Counted from the stretch's first letter, positions 44,393 to 53,796 are shown. The stretch is DNA of 61,512 nt from Bacillota bacterium (GCA_023429995.1 JAEZCE010000075.1:1-61512), one strand, 5' to 3'. A program made the numbers and translations. The notes: generated by a model not told the origin, from the sequence alone.

Positions 44393-45166
44393 ATGGCTGA
44401 TATCATTGATTATAAAATATACGGGGACGACATGCAGCTTGTCGAGGTGGAGCTGGATCCCGGCGAAGGGGTCCGGGCGGAAGCCGGGGCGATGATGATG
44501 ATGGAAGACGACATCATGATGCAAACCTCCACCGGGGGCGGCTTGTTCCAGGGGTTTAAAAGGATGGTTACCGGAGATAGTTTTTTTATCACGACTTTTT
44601 TAAATAACGGCCGCTGCAAGCGTCATGTCAGTTTTGGGGCGCCGTATCCGGGAAAGATTATTCCGCTGGGGCTTGATAAATTGGGCGGTAACTTTATCTG
44701 TCAAAAGGACGCTTTTTTATGCGCGGCCCAGGGCATTGAAATTGAGGTGGCCTTTACCAAAAAAATCGGCGTCGGTCTTTTCGGCGGCGAAGGGTTTATT
44801 CTCCAACGCTTAACCGGCGACGGGCTGGCTTTCATTCATGCCGGAGGGACGATTATTCCACGGCAGCTGGCGCCGGGAGAGCGTCTGCGGGTTGATACCG
44901 GTTGTATTGTAGGCTTCGAACCTTCGGTAAATTATGATATCCAGTATGTCGGCGGGTTTAAAAACGCCCTCTTCGGCGGCGAAGGCATCTTCCTGGCGAC
45001 TTTGACCGGACCGGGCCTGGTATATTTGCAGAGTTTGCCCTTTTCCCGTCTGGCCGACCGGATTCTTGCCGCCGCGACTTACAGAAGACAGGATGAATCG
45101 ATTGGCATCGGAGGGATCGGAGGCGGTCTGCTCGGTGGGTTGTTTGGCGGGGATAGGGGGGACTGA
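44393..45166 (+). CDS. AIM24/TIGR00266 family protein
   Basis: 257 residues, soluble beta-rich. The start IDYKIYGDDMQLVEVELDPG with AEAGAMMMMED, FITTFLNNG, GGEGFILQRLTGDGLAFIHA and GGFKNALFGGEGIFLATLTG are the family's repeated beta-trefoil-like blocks; the Gly-rich end GIGGIGGGLLGGLFGG is also typical. GGAGAG precedes the ATG. Role in bacteria unknown. Confidence 0.93.
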   Translation: MADIIDYKIYGDDMQLVEVELDPGEGVRAEAGAMMMMEDDIMMQTSTGGGLFQGFKRMVTGDSFFITTFLNNGRCKRHVSFGAPYPGKIIPLGLDKLGGNFICQKDAFLCAAQGIEIEVAFTKKIGVGLFGGEGFILQRLTGDGLAFIHAGGTIIPRQLAPGERLRVDTGCIVGFEPSVNYDIQYVGGFKNALFGGEGIFLATLTGPGLVYLQSLPFSRLADRILAAATYRRQDESIGIGGIGGGLLGGLFGGDRGD

Positions 45167-45174
45167 AGAGGTGT

Positions 45175-45235
45175 AGCTCGGAAGGAGCTTTTTCTGGATC
45201 GGAGGGAGCTTTTTCAAGCTCAGAGGGAGCATTTT
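45175..45235 (+). repeat. Short tandem GGAGGGAGCTTTTTC repeats
   Basis: Three units (GGAAGGAGCTTTTTCTGGATC, GGAGGGAGCTTTTTCAAGCTC, AGAGGGAGCATTTTC) follow the AIM24-family stop. A further unit lies near 45498-45524. Degenerate direct repeats of unknown role. Confidence 0.6.
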
Positions 45236-45289
45236 CTATATATATTGCATTAAATTTTTTTAGAAAAAGTCGGGCCTAAAAAAAGTACG

Positions 45290-45420
45290 GAGACAGGATT
45301 TACCTGATTCACAGGTACAGGATTAAGACCTGGTAAAAATGGGCTGCAAAAACAGATAATTCATAGGGTTTTAAAAAAATCCTGTAAATCCATAAAATTC
45401 TGTTAATCCTGTTTGAGTTC
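45290..45420. repeat. ATCCTGT-type inverted intergenic repeat
   Basis: ACAGGATTTACCTGATTCAC followed by GTACAGGATTAA on the left mirrors AAAATCCTGTAAATCC and TTAATCCTGTTT on the right. Repeats built from AATCCTGT are common between genes in many bacteria. No gene lies in 45167-45535. Confidence 0.55.
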
Positions 45421-45535
45421 TTTTCTCTTGGGTTTGCGTTCATCGTCTAGCATTCAAAAATTTATTTCATCTTATATCGCTCAGAGGTACCTTTTAGTAG
45501 CTCGGAGGGAGCTTTTTCCGGATCAAGCGTTTTAT

Positions 45536-45793
45536 ATGAAAGAAACCTATATATGTTTTATACACCCCCCCATTTGCCCCACTGCCCCACTGTCCCACAA
45601 CCCCTTATGCCGTCTTGGTTTCAAGGGTTGACTTGTCGGGGGGAAGGTCTTTTTTACCGATCGAAATTTGTGATCGTTTTTTTCATAAGACCTTACCCAA
45701 GGGTGGCCCAACGGATCAAAGACAGGCAGGAATTGGTTTTATGGGTTGATGTGGGGCAGAGAGGGTGTTGTAGAAAAATATATATGTTTCTTT
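45536..45793 (+). repeat. Long direct repeat, copy A
   Basis: About 250 bases that recur at 48076-48320 in the same orientation with roughly 90% identity by eye (e.g. CCCCTTATGCCGTCTT, CATAAGACCTTACCCAAGGG, CCCAACGGATCAAAGACAGG). It contains an imperfect hairpin (AAGGTCTT at 45644, AAGACCTT at 45687) and ends in AAAAATATATATGTTT. It lies just beyond the AlkC stop. Confidence 0.8.
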
Positions 45794-45806
45794 TGGGGTT
45801 TGACGA

Positions 45807-46919
45807 TCATGGTTTTACCTCCAGTAATGATAATGTTGTTTGGGCAGCTTCCTGCCCGTTAATAAGCAAAACAATCCGGTGCTTACCTGGGTAGTGCCGT
45901 CTGGTGGTTAGATTGGCAAAGCTATGAATGTGGGTTCCAGATAAGTGTGCATTTTCTGACAGGGTTTTATCCAAAAGCAAAAACAATTTGCGGGATGGTT
46001 TCCCGTTGGCTTTCATAAAGTCGATGCCGTATTCCAAGCGGATTTTGACTTTTGTGTTCCTGTCAATGTCCAGCGCATAATGGAGCTCGCATTTTTCTCC
46101 AATCGTAAGTTGAACCGGTTGGACTGTCAGAACGGCGTTCTTCCATAAAGGTTTTTCTTTAGAATCATTTGAATAGCCGAACAACACCAAAGCTTCAGGA
46201 TTCGCTTTCCGGATCAGGGTACGGCATCCCTGACGTAAAATCCACTCTGTCTGGGGACTGGTACCCATCCATTGCCGGGCTGTTTTTAAAACCAGCTCCG
46301 GATGGTCTTTGGCAATATCATTCAGATTATTGGCCACACTTTTCCGGACATAAAGGGCAGGATCGGCTTTCAGATTTTCCAATATTTTTAAAACCGGCGT
46401 TGGATCTTTTTTAAAAATGGGAAGGTCCATGCTCCAGGGAAGGCGGGGGCGGCAACCCTCGCTGGACAAACGCCTTACGTGTTCATTGGGATGTAGCGAC
46501 CATTGAAGCATATATTTCATGGTGCGTTCAGGGTCTCTAAGTATAAATGGCCGGATGGCGAATTCTGAGGATGAATGCTGGGTGAAACGCTCCAACGCCT
46601 CCATCGAAAGTTTCCAATGTTCTTCGTTTTGTCCGTAAGCTGAGACAAAGTCGGGAAAGAATAAATACGGGAACCCGTTGCAGTCCCCAGCAATGGCATA
46701 CAATATGGCTAAAGCATCTTCATAGGTATTTGGCAAACACCCCCCTAATACCTTTGCAATCCGGTTCATGCGGGATCGTACCGGTAATTCACCCCATGGA
46801 GGCATCAGCACGGATGAGACAAACTGCTCGCAGGGGAAGTCCTTATATGCAGTACTTACCTTATATCCAAAGTCCTGCAAAAAATGTAAAGTATAAATAT
46901 CCTTTAAAGCATCAGCCAT
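45807..46919 (-). CDS. AlkC-like DNA alkylation repair protein with Ig-like tail
   Basis: 370 residues from ATG 46919 (AAAGGAG 7 bases upstream). HEAT-repeat DNA glycosylase of the AlkC/AlkD superfamily, which removes alkylated bases such as 3-methyladenine. Visible family features: SSSEFAIRPFILRDPERTMK, HPNEHVRRLSSEGCRPRLPW, and LYVRKSVANNLNDIAKDHP. Residues about 260-370 form an extra beta domain (VQPVQLTIGEKCELHYALDI, GKHRIVLLINGQ) that matches the Ig-like tail known in some AlkC proteins. Operon with the downstream... upstream SDR gene, 20 bases apart. Confidence 0.85.
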   Translation of the reverse strand: MADALKDIYTLHFLQDFGYKVSTAYKDFPCEQFVSSVLMPPWGELPVRSRMNRIAKVLGGCLPNTYEDALAILYAIAGDCNGFPYLFFPDFVSAYGQNEEHWKLSMEALERFTQHSSSEFAIRPFILRDPERTMKYMLQWSLHPNEHVRRLSSEGCRPRLPWSMDLPIFKKDPTPVLKILENLKADPALYVRKSVANNLNDIAKDHPELVLKTARQWMGTSPQTEWILRQGCRTLIRKANPEALVLFGYSNDSKEKPLWKNAVLTVQPVQLTIGEKCELHYALDIDRNTKVKIRLEYGIDFMKANGKPSRKLFLLLDKTLSENAHLSGTHIHSFANLTTRRHYPGKHRIVLLINGQEAAQTTLSLLEVKP

Positions 46920-46939
46920 GGGATGACTCCTTTCCAAAT

Positions 46940-47737
46940 CTAGATGGTGCGGAGGATTCCGCCGTCAATAATATGCTCACTGCCGGTGATATAGGAGGCC
47001 CGGTCTGAAACGAGAAAAGCAACAAGTTCTGCAACTTCTGCGGGTTTGGCCGGACGTCCCAAGGGGATGCCGCCCAGTGCGTCCATTAATTCTTGGCGGG
47101 CGGCGGAATAATCGCTGTTGGCGTTTTCAGCCATCCTTGCAATCAAACGTTCTGCCGCCTTGGTTTCTGTAAATCCGGGAGCGACTGTATTAATCCGGAT
47201 GCCTTCCGGGCCATACTGGGTGGCCAGATTTTTACTGTAATTGGTCAAGGCCGCTTTGGCCGCCGAGTAGGCCATGGTCATTTTTCCCGGAAGTCTGCGC
47301 TGAATGGATGTTATATGGATAATAACCCCCTGGTGCTGTTGCAGCATGGATGGTAAAAATCCCCGATCCAGGCGGACAGAGGAGAAAAGGTTCCGGTTGA
47401 AAGTGGTCAGCCAGTCTTCGTCCTTTAACGCCAATGCCCCGGCCGTTGAGGTTGATGATCCGCCTACATTATTGATTAAAATATTCAATCCCCCGAGTTT
47501 TGCCAAGGTTTCCCGAATAATCTTTTCAGTACCTTCAGTTGTTCCAACGTCGGCTTGAATAAAGCCTACGGTATCCGGCAGATCCTCGGAAAATGTCCGG
47601 GCGGTGGTCATGATGGTGGCTCCCGCTTTTAAAAGACGATTGACTATAGCCTGGCCAATTCCTTGGGTGCCACCGGTGACCAGGACCCGTTTACCTTCGA
47701 GTTCTTTGCTCAAATCGAATTGAATTTGATTTTCCAA
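46940..47737 (-). CDS. SDR-family oxidoreductase
   Basis: About 265 residues from TTG 47737, with GGAGG 8 bases upstream. Classical short-chain dehydrogenase: cofactor loop VTGGTQGIGQ, NNVGG, catalytic Ser in HITSIQRR, YSAAK with Tyr and Lys, and VAPGFTETKA; a YITGSEHIIDGG end. Substrate unknown; NAD(P)-dependent. It sits between AlkC and the broken YafY-type regulator, a common regulator-target pairing. Confidence 0.9.
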   Translation of the reverse strand: MENQIQFDLSKELEGKRVLVTGGTQGIGQAIVNRLLKAGATIMTTARTFSEDLPDTVGFIQADVGTTEGTEKIIRETLAKLGGLNILINNVGGSSTSTAGALALKDEDWLTTFNRNLFSSVRLDRGFLPSMLQQHQGVIIHITSIQRRLPGKMTMAYSAAKAALTNYSKNLATQYGPEGIRINTVAPGFTETKAAERLIARMAENANSDYSAARQELMDALGGIPLGRPAKPAEVAELVAFLVSDRASYITGSEHIIDGGILRTI

Positions 47738-47761
47738 AACTGATACCTCCAAATAAAATTT

Positions 47762-47959
47762 TCAGAAAGAGAGATTCCGTCGCCTTTGTCTTGACTTGCG
47801 TAGATGGGAATTCTCCTTGGCCAGTGTCTCAATATCTCTATAGATTATCCGGAACGATCGGATCGATACTTCAAAACGCTTGGCTAATTCCTGAGCCGTT
47901 ACGGCGCCCTTTTCAAGGATGATAGATCCAATTTGAAACAACCGGCTGATCTGCATCAT
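47762..47959 (-). pseudogene. YafY/WYL-type regulator, truncated and frameshifted
   Basis: From ATG 47959 the frame gives MQISRLFQIGSIILEKGAVT then AQELAKRFEVSIR and YRDIETLA, the HTH_11 domain of YafY-like regulators. After ETLAK the expected RIPIYASQDKGDGIS is in the next frame, then all homology ends; the WYL domain is missing. Three extra residues (SFR) also disturb the recognition helix. Non-functional remnant that once probably controlled the SDR gene. Confidence 0.7.
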
Positions 47960-48075
47960 CACCTCAAAAAAAGTATAGAACATATAAATTGACAGCACTA
48001 TGTCATGTTATGTCAAAATGATAACCGATTTTGATCGTATATAACATAAAGTGACGGTCTTCATAAGAGTTTTTA

Positions 48076-48320
48076 TAGGAAAGAAATATATGTTCTGTGC
48101 AACCCCCATTTGCCCCACTGCCCAACAACCCCTTATGCCGTCTTCGTTTCAAGCGTTGACTTGCCGGGGGGAAGGTCTTTTCTAACGATCGAAATTTGTG
48201 ATCGTTTTTTTCATAAGACCTTACCCAAGGGTGGCCCAACGGATCAAAGACAGGCAGGGATTGGGTTTATGGGTGATGTGGGGGAGAGGGGGTGTTGTAG
48301 AAAAATATATATGTTTTTTT
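48076..48320 (+). repeat. Long direct repeat, copy B
   Basis: Matches copy A over nearly its full length and includes the same hairpin core CGATCGAAATTTGTGATCG. It lies upstream of the truncated regulator, so copies A and B bracket the AlkC-SDR-YafY unit. Confidence 0.8.
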
Positions 48321-48413
48321 TGTGTTTGGGTTATCCGGGTACAGGTTCAGTTGCAAAAATGAGGGATGATTTTTGAAAGACACGGATTGGGGCGGCGACG
48401 GTTTTTTAAAATT

Positions 48414-48460
48414 GGGTTAATCCTCCAACTTGGCTTCCGCGAATCCGGAGGATTTAACCC
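48414..48460. other. Long hairpin GGGTTAATCCTCC/GGAGGATTTAACCC
   Basis: A 13-bp stem with one bulge and a 20-base loop. The function is unclear; there is no T-tract. The stretch 48321-48860 contains no gene. Confidence 0.5.
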
Positions 48461-48863
48461 GAAGGGAACGAAGGCGGCTTAAGGATGTACATTTAAAGCT
48501 TCTTTCGGGGAATATACCGGGACAATTGCTAATCCCATTTTTTCACGCAAATTTAAGGCTGGATGTTGACTTAATGAATACTCGCAGTTTAATAGAATAA
48601 GGGTTGCCGGCTTCCGGTGGCAACGGCGCGGCTTGTAATACAAGTCGAAAAAACGTCCTGTTTTAAAGCCGCGCTTTTCGGCCTGTCCCGGCCTCAAATG
48701 TCGGGGTGGGAGGTTGAGTCTTAATGCAAAAAAAACGTGTAAAGAAAACTTAGGAGGGCCAGGAGGGGGAGGAGGACTTTTAAAAATGAAAGGCCATGCG
48801 GGTTGATTTGGAAGGAAGGTCGAAAACACAAAATATAACTATCGGTGAGTGTCCTTTTTGTTT

Positions 48864-48915
48864 AATACCTCCTGCTTTTTTTATTATACTATCAGAAAAA
48901 ACAGGAGGTATTTTT
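48864..48915 (+). terminator. Plus-strand terminator-like hairpin
   Basis: AATACCTCCTG and CAGGAGGTATT pair across an AT-rich loop and are followed by TTTTT. A short frame after it (ATG 48943, MKQFEYKVRP, stop 48973) looks like the N-terminus of a DUF4177 protein that has been cut off. Confidence 0.5.
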
Positions 48916-49002
48916 ATGGGCATTGTAACAGAGATAGTAATCATGAAACAGTTTGAGTATAAGGTTCGACCGTGATGCTCCGCACCCCAATGCCCTTTTT
49001 AG

Positions 49003-50103
49003 TTACCCTTGGTTCTCGGCCTTTTTCTTGTCCTGCAGCCGGCGGGGTTTCAGCCAGGGAGGTAGAGCAAGTCTGAAATTCCTCCTGCTACGTAACGACA
49101 TCACGATGCTTTGCAGCACAATGAAGAGATACAGCAAGAGCCCGCTTACTATCGCTTGAGAGTTTGACTGGACACCCGCCGCGCGGATCAGTTCGTTGAT
49201 TGTAAGAAGGGTTAGCGTACCGATTGGCGCGCCAAGCAGGTTCCCTACGCCGCCGTTGAGCAGAATGCCGCCTATTACATTCGAGGCTATTGCTTTCATT
49301 TCGAACAACGCCCCGTTTCCGATATTGCCGGCTCCTGTTGTCATGATGAACACAAAGCCTGCGATACCGGCCGTCAATCCGCATATCACGTATGAGAAAA
49401 ATATCGTTCTCTTTACGTTGATACCGAGCATCCGAGCGCTCTGACTATTGCCGCCAACAGCGTAGACATTGCGTCCGAAACGCGACCACTTCATAAGGGC
49501 GGCGAAGAGGACAACAAGGGCCACCACAACGATGACGCCTGGTTTAATTTCACACGGGATGAAAACGCCCAGCCTGTTTTGGGTGCCAAGCCAAGGAATC
49601 ACGATTGTAAAATCCCTCAGGCTGACGAAAGCAGGCATGGTCACGTTGATCGGATCTTTGTGGAGTGTCGTCAGCAGTCCCTGGGCTAAGAACAATCCCG
49701 ACAGCGTTATGATAAATGGCTGGATTTCAAGATAGGCAATGAGATATCCATGCAAGAGACCAAACGCGATACCTATGCCCAGCGAAAGAAGTAAGGCGCC
49801 CCAAACGTTCCCTATTGTCGATTGCAGCAACATGGCACAGGCCATGGTTACCAGGCCGCATACTGCGCCGATGGAAATGTCGATGCCGCCTACGATCATA
49901 ACGACGCATAGACCCAGTGTCATGATGATGAGCGCAGCGTTCAGGTTGAACAGGTCAAAGAAGGTCTGAAACTGCATGAAACTGTCGGGAAAACTTATAA
50001 GGGCAAACCCGTACATCAGTACAAATATAATCCCGGCTATAATAAAAAGAAGATTCGAATTCGATAGTCTTGTTTTGGGTTTGGTTGTGTTCAGAGATCC
50101 CAT
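49003..50103 (-). CDS. CUT2 sugar ABC transporter permease (YjfF-like)
   Basis: 366 residues from ATG 50103 (AAGGAG upstream). BPD_transp_2 family, about 9-10 helices: MTLGLCVVMIVGGIDISIGA near residue 70, GLLHGYLIAYLEIQPFIITL, VYAVGGNSQSARMLGINVKR (the EAA-like coupling region) and LNGGVGNLLGAPIGTLTL. The last gene of the sugar transporter operon, it begins about 2 bases before the upstream permease stop. YtfT/YjfF-type pairs import furanose sugars; substrate here not proven. Confidence 0.92.
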   Translation of the reverse strand: MGSLNTTKPKTRLSNSNLLFIIAGIIFVLMYGFALISFPDSFMQFQTFFDLFNLNAALIIMTLGLCVVMIVGGIDISIGAVCGLVTMACAMLLQSTIGNVWGALLLSLGIGIAFGLLHGYLIAYLEIQPFIITLSGLFLAQGLLTTLHKDPINVTMPAFVSLRDFTIVIPWLGTQNRLGVFIPCEIKPGVIVVVALVVLFAALMKWSRFGRNVYAVGGNSQSARMLGINVKRTIFFSYVICGLTAGIAGFVFIMTTGAGNIGNGALFEMKAIASNVIGGILLNGGVGNLLGAPIGTLTLLTINELIRAAGVQSNSQAIVSGLLLYLFIVLQSIVMSLRSRRNFRLALPPWLKPRRLQDKKKAENQG

Positions 50104-50104
50104 C

Positions 50105-51190
50105 CTACTTCTCCTTCTTCCCAGATGTGAGTCCACCTGTCTTGGGTAGGGAGTTGCTAGCAACTATAGTTTTAGCCTTGTCTAAGACTTTCCTGGCAAA
50201 AACCCTAACCACAGGCGATGCAATGACCATGAGAATGATAATGAACACTGCCTTGAAGGCCTTAATGGCCTCCGGTTCTACCTCCAGCCTGAGCAGAGTC
50301 CTGTTCAGCATCTCTATCGTGTACGCGCCGATAATAGAACCGGTCATACTGAACTTTCCGCCGGAGAGCGAGTTCCCACCTATAGCTACGGCGAGAATCG
50401 CGTCCATCATGATTAACTTGAGCAGATTGACACTGTCGTGGCGCCCCGCCTTGTTAACTGCGATGAAACCCGCGACCGCGGCACAGACTCCCATAATCAA
50501 AAAGGTCAGGAATATAATCTTTTTCGGGTTGATACCGTTCAGACGCGCCGCGCTTGGGTTGATTCCCACAGACTCCACATAGAGCCGGAGATTGGTGGTC
50601 TTGAGCACCACTGCAACGATGGCGATGAAGACGGCGGTCAGGATGATTGGAGTCTGGATTGGCACTCCCGGTATTACGGTGCCGATTTGATTCGAAATAT
50701 CGTTCGCCAGTATGGGAGATAATTTGCCGTCAATCATAAAGGCGATGGACCTGCCCCCCAAAAACAGTATGAGGGTCGCAACCATGGGCTGAACCTTGAA
50801 TCCCGAAACCAGGATGCCGTTGAATGCGCCGACGACTAACCCGGCCACGCAGCTTATGAGGAATCCCGCCAGTATAGTCAACAAGGTGACCTCACCGGCA
50901 TTTAAGACGAACAGGACAAAGACGGCGGAAGTAATGGTGGCAATCTCACCTATGCTGATGTCCTGCCCTTGTGAGGCCGCAGAAACCAAGGTCATACCTA
51001 TTGTCAGAATAACCAACTCCGAGGCTCCGAAGAGGATATTCGGTATGTTCCCGTAAAATGCGCCGTTTACCATGGTAATGCTGAAGTAATCAGCGCCCTT
51101 GATCAGATTAATGATAATGAGTAACACCAGAACAGAGAGGGGAAGGAATAGATGAGATAAGTGATTTAAGTATACTTTTAACCTTGGCAT
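50105..51190 (-). CDS. CUT2 sugar ABC transporter permease (YtfT-like)
   Basis: 361 residues. Same family: LTIGMTLVSAASQGQDISIG, FNGILVSGFKVQPMVATLIL, LRLYVESVGINPSAARLNGI and AVAIGGNSLSGGKFSMTGSI. Note QGQDISIG in place of the common GGIDLSVG. Two unlike permeases imply a heterodimeric channel. It follows the ATPase stop by 2 bases. Confidence 0.92.
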   Translation of the reverse strand: MPRLKVYLNHLSHLFLPLSVLVLLIIINLIKGADYFSITMVNGAFYGNIPNILFGASELVILTIGMTLVSAASQGQDISIGEIATITSAVFVLFVLNAGEVTLLTILAGFLISCVAGLVVGAFNGILVSGFKVQPMVATLILFLGGRSIAFMIDGKLSPILANDISNQIGTVIPGVPIQTPIILTAVFIAIVAVVLKTTNLRLYVESVGINPSAARLNGINPKKIIFLTFLIMGVCAAVAGFIAVNKAGRHDSVNLLKLIMMDAILAVAIGGNSLSGGKFSMTGSIIGAYTIEMLNRTLLRLEVEPEAIKAFKAVFIIILMVIASPVVRVFARKVLDKAKTIVASNSLPKTGGLTSGKKEK

Positions 51191-51192
51191 AT

Positions 51193-52695
51193 TTATTCGC
51201 CTCCCTTGGCTATCACGCGCATAACATTTTGTTCCGTTAAATTCATTCCACTGAGTTCTCCGACAATTTCACGGTCCTTCATAACGATCATTCGGGAGCA
51301 GGTTCGAAGCATTTCGTCAATTTCTGAAGATATGAATGTCAAACTCATTCCGTCTTCAGCGAGCCCCAGCACAAGTTTTTGAATCTCCACCTTGGTTCCG
51401 ACATCGATTCCCCGTGTGGGTTCATCGAGGATCAGGTACATGGGGTGTGTCAGCAGCCAGCGGGCCAGAATGACCTTCTGCTGGTTGCCGCCGGAAAGAG
51501 ATTTGATCGGCGTATTGATGGACGGTGTTTTAATGCTCAGTTTCTCTATATACTGGTTAGAAAATTCCTCAGCCTGTTTCCTCGAAAGAGGCCTAAAAAA
51601 GCCCTTCATGACCTGCAAGGCTAGAATAATATTGTCGCGCACCGAAAGCTCGGCGATGATTCCGTCGCCCTTGCGGTCCTCGGGTAGATAGCCGATTCCC
51701 TGTTTCATGGCGTTCAGGGGCGTCTTGATCTTTACTTTCAGACCTTTTATTTTGACTTCACCGCCTGTCACCTTGTCGGCGGCGAAGATTGCGCGAACAC
51801 TTTCGCTGCGCCCGGAGCCGAGCAGCCCGGCAAACCCGTTTACCTCGCCTTTTTGGATCGTGAAATTGAAAGGCCTTACCCCGGCGGCGCTCGAAAGCGC
51901 CGTAGCCTCGAACACCGGCACACTGCTGTCGGTTTTAAGCGGCTCTTGTTTTTTTATCTGAGAGACATCACTCAGCGCCTTTCCCATCATCTTTGAGATA
52001 AGCTCGATTTGAGGAAGGGCAGATGTTTGGTATTGGCCGATCAACTCTCCATTGCGAAGCACCGTAATCCTATCGCTGATCTCGTATACCTGATCGATAA
52101 AGTGGGTAATGAAGATGATCCCCACCCCCCGAGCTTTCAGTTTGCGCATGAGCTCGAAAAGTTTTTTCACCTCATCTTCGTCAAGTGAGGACGTTGGCTC
52201 GTCCAGAATGAGAATCTTGCAGTCCATATCGACCGCACGGGCAATCGCGATCATCTGCTGGACAGCAATTGAGCAGCTTGAGAGTTCTTGGGTCGGGCTC
52301 GCTGGAATACCGAGGGAGCTGAGCATTTGTGCGGCCTTTGCGTTCACCTGCTTCCATCGAACGAAAGCGTTCCGGCCGCGACCGGCAAGCATATTTTCAG
52401 CTACGGTCAAATTGGGGCAAAGCGCTATTTCCTGAAAGACCGTGCCAATTCCCATGTTCTGCGCATCCTGCGGCGACTTTAAAAGAACCGGCTTTCCATC
52501 TAAAACAATCTGGCCGGCATCCTTTTGGTAAACACCGGTTATAATCTTTATCAGTGTGGACTTGCCCGCTCCATTTTCGCCCATCAAGGCATGAATATCA
52601 CCCTTTCGGAGCGCGAAGTCTACGTTATGCAGAGCTCTGACGCCTGGAAAGGATTTGCTGATTCCCTCCATTTTGAGTATGTTTTCTGACAGCAA
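51193..52695 (-). CDS. CUT2 sugar ABC transporter ATPase, two NBDs (YtfR-like)
   Basis: 500 residues from TTG 52695, with GGAGG 7 bases upstream. Two tandem nucleotide-binding domains. First: Walker A GENGAGKST, degenerate signature LSSCSIAVQQ, Walker B ILILDEPTSS. Second: degenerate Walker A GLLGSGRSES, signature LSGGNQQKVI, Walker B YLILDEPTRGIDVG. This is the typical RbsA/MglA/YtfR arrangement. It lies 95 bases after the binding-protein gene, behind a hairpin. Confidence 0.95.
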   Translation of the reverse strand: MLSENILKMEGISKSFPGVRALHNVDFALRKGDIHALMGENGAGKSTLIKIITGVYQKDAGQIVLDGKPVLLKSPQDAQNMGIGTVFQEIALCPNLTVAENMLAGRGRNAFVRWKQVNAKAAQMLSSLGIPASPTQELSSCSIAVQQMIAIARAVDMDCKILILDEPTSSLDEDEVKKLFELMRKLKARGVGIIFITHFIDQVYEISDRITVLRNGELIGQYQTSALPQIELISKMMGKALSDVSQIKKQEPLKTDSSVPVFEATALSSAAGVRPFNFTIQKGEVNGFAGLLGSGRSESVRAIFAADKVTGGEVKIKGLKVKIKTPLNAMKQGIGYLPEDRKGDGIIAELSVRDNIILALQVMKGFFRPLSRKQAEEFSNQYIEKLSIKTPSINTPIKSLSGGNQQKVILARWLLTHPMYLILDEPTRGIDVGTKVEIQKLVLGLAEDGMSLTFISSEIDEMLRTCSRMIVMKDREIVGELSGMNLTEQNVMRVIAKGGE

Positions 52696-52731
52696 CCAAA
52701 GACCTCCTTACTGGTATCACATAAATTAATA

Positions 52732-52771
52732 GCAGTGCGGTTAACCGGATAAGGTCCGAACACCGCACTGC
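52732..52771 (-). terminator. Intercistronic hairpin after the binding protein
   Basis: GCAGTGCGGT and ACCGCACTGC form a perfect 10-bp stem between the binding-protein stop and the ATPase start. Such hairpins normally lower downstream expression or protect the upstream message, giving excess binding protein. Confidence 0.65.
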
Positions 52772-52790
52772 CTGAAATATTACTAAAAAA

Positions 52791-53765
52791 CTACCTTGTT
52801 ATCTTGCCCTTGCCAGGATCGGCATTGATACCCCAATTTTCGATATCTTTGTCGGTTATCTTGGCAGTTGTAAAGAGCAATTCTTTCTGATAGACGATTC
52901 CTTTGGGGAGCTTGCCACTTTTGATCCACTTGGAAATCTCGGCTGCCTGACGTGGATTGCACTGCATGTCGGCGTCCCAGTAACCGGCCTGTACGTTCCT
53001 CAGCGCAAAACGGTTAAAGTCAAAACCAATGATCTTGACATCGCCTTTACTGCCATGGGTGATACCAGCTGCTTCGAGGGCCTGAACAGCGCCTTGCGCC
53101 ATACCGTCGTTCTCAGCGTAGATGACGTTGAATTTCTTTTTCGCTGCAATCGCGGCGTCAACCACTTTGCGGGCTTCCTCAAGGCTCCAGGTGTCTCCGC
53201 CCGTTCCATCAGCCACAACGGTGAGTTTACCTTCTTTTGCGGCTTTAAGCACTGCGGCGCTACGGCCTATTTCAGCTGCGCTACCCAACTGACCACGAAT
53301 AAGGATTAAATTGATCGGTTTCGGAACGCTTTTCAATACCCAGTCTACTGCCGTATTACCCTCATAAGCCATATCCGAGAGAAGCGCCGCCTCATAGTTT
53401 TTGGAGTCCGTATTAATCGCGCGGTCAAAGAGAATAACCTTAACGCCGGCTTTTTTTGCAGACACTAGGACATCGTCCCATCCAGACGCGTTTGCGGCCG
53501 AGATCAGGAGATAGTCCACTCCATCTCGAATGTACCCTTTGGCCGCAGCGATCTGCTCGCTGTTGTCGCCGGTGTTGGTCTGTTTTGCGTCATAGCCGTT
53601 TGCCTTTGAGAAGACATTGTTCATGGCTTCCACATTGGCCTGACGGTAGCCGGATTCTTCCGGTGGTAAATTTACAATGCCAACCTTAATCGGGCCTTTT
53701 GCAAAACCTGCAAGCCCAACCAACAAAAACATGGCAATGCCTAATACAAAAAACTTAAGTTTCAT
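52791..53765 (-). CDS. CUT2 sugar ABC transporter substrate-binding protein (YtfQ-like)
   Basis: 324 residues with signal peptide (KFFVLGIAMFLLVGLAGFA), no lipobox. Peripla_BP_4 fold: KVGIVNLPPEESGYRQANVE, AAKGYIRDGVDYLLISAANA, VILFDRAIN, NVIYAENDGMAQGAVQALEA, VKIIGFDFN. The Trp/Asp pattern is close to YtfQ, the galactofuranose-binding protein, but the substrate is an inference. AGGAGGGG precedes the ATG. First gene of the operon. Confidence 0.92.
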   Translation of the reverse strand: MKLKFFVLGIAMFLLVGLAGFAKGPIKVGIVNLPPEESGYRQANVEAMNNVFSKANGYDAKQTNTGDNSEQIAAAKGYIRDGVDYLLISAANASGWDDVLVSAKKAGVKVILFDRAINTDSKNYEAALLSDMAYEGNTAVDWVLKSVPKPINLILIRGQLGSAAEIGRSAAVLKAAKEGKLTVVADGTGGDTWSLEEARKVVDAAIAAKKKFNVIYAENDGMAQGAVQALEAAGITHGSKGDVKIIGFDFNRFALRNVQAGYWDADMQCNPRQAAEISKWIKSGKLPKGIVYQKELLFTTAKITDKDIENWGINADPGKGKITR

Positions 53766-53796
53766 ACTTTCCCCTCCTGAAAAATTATTTCGTTTG

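Noticed and set aside
45413..45894. Plus-strand open frames in the repeat region
   Set aside because: They lie within copy A of the long direct repeat and opposite the AlkC gene, with Pro/Cys-rich non-protein composition.
45536..48320. Insertion sequence
   Set aside because: The repeats encode no transposase and have no clear terminal inverted repeats or target duplications. Non-autonomous element or recombination repeat is the more cautious reading.
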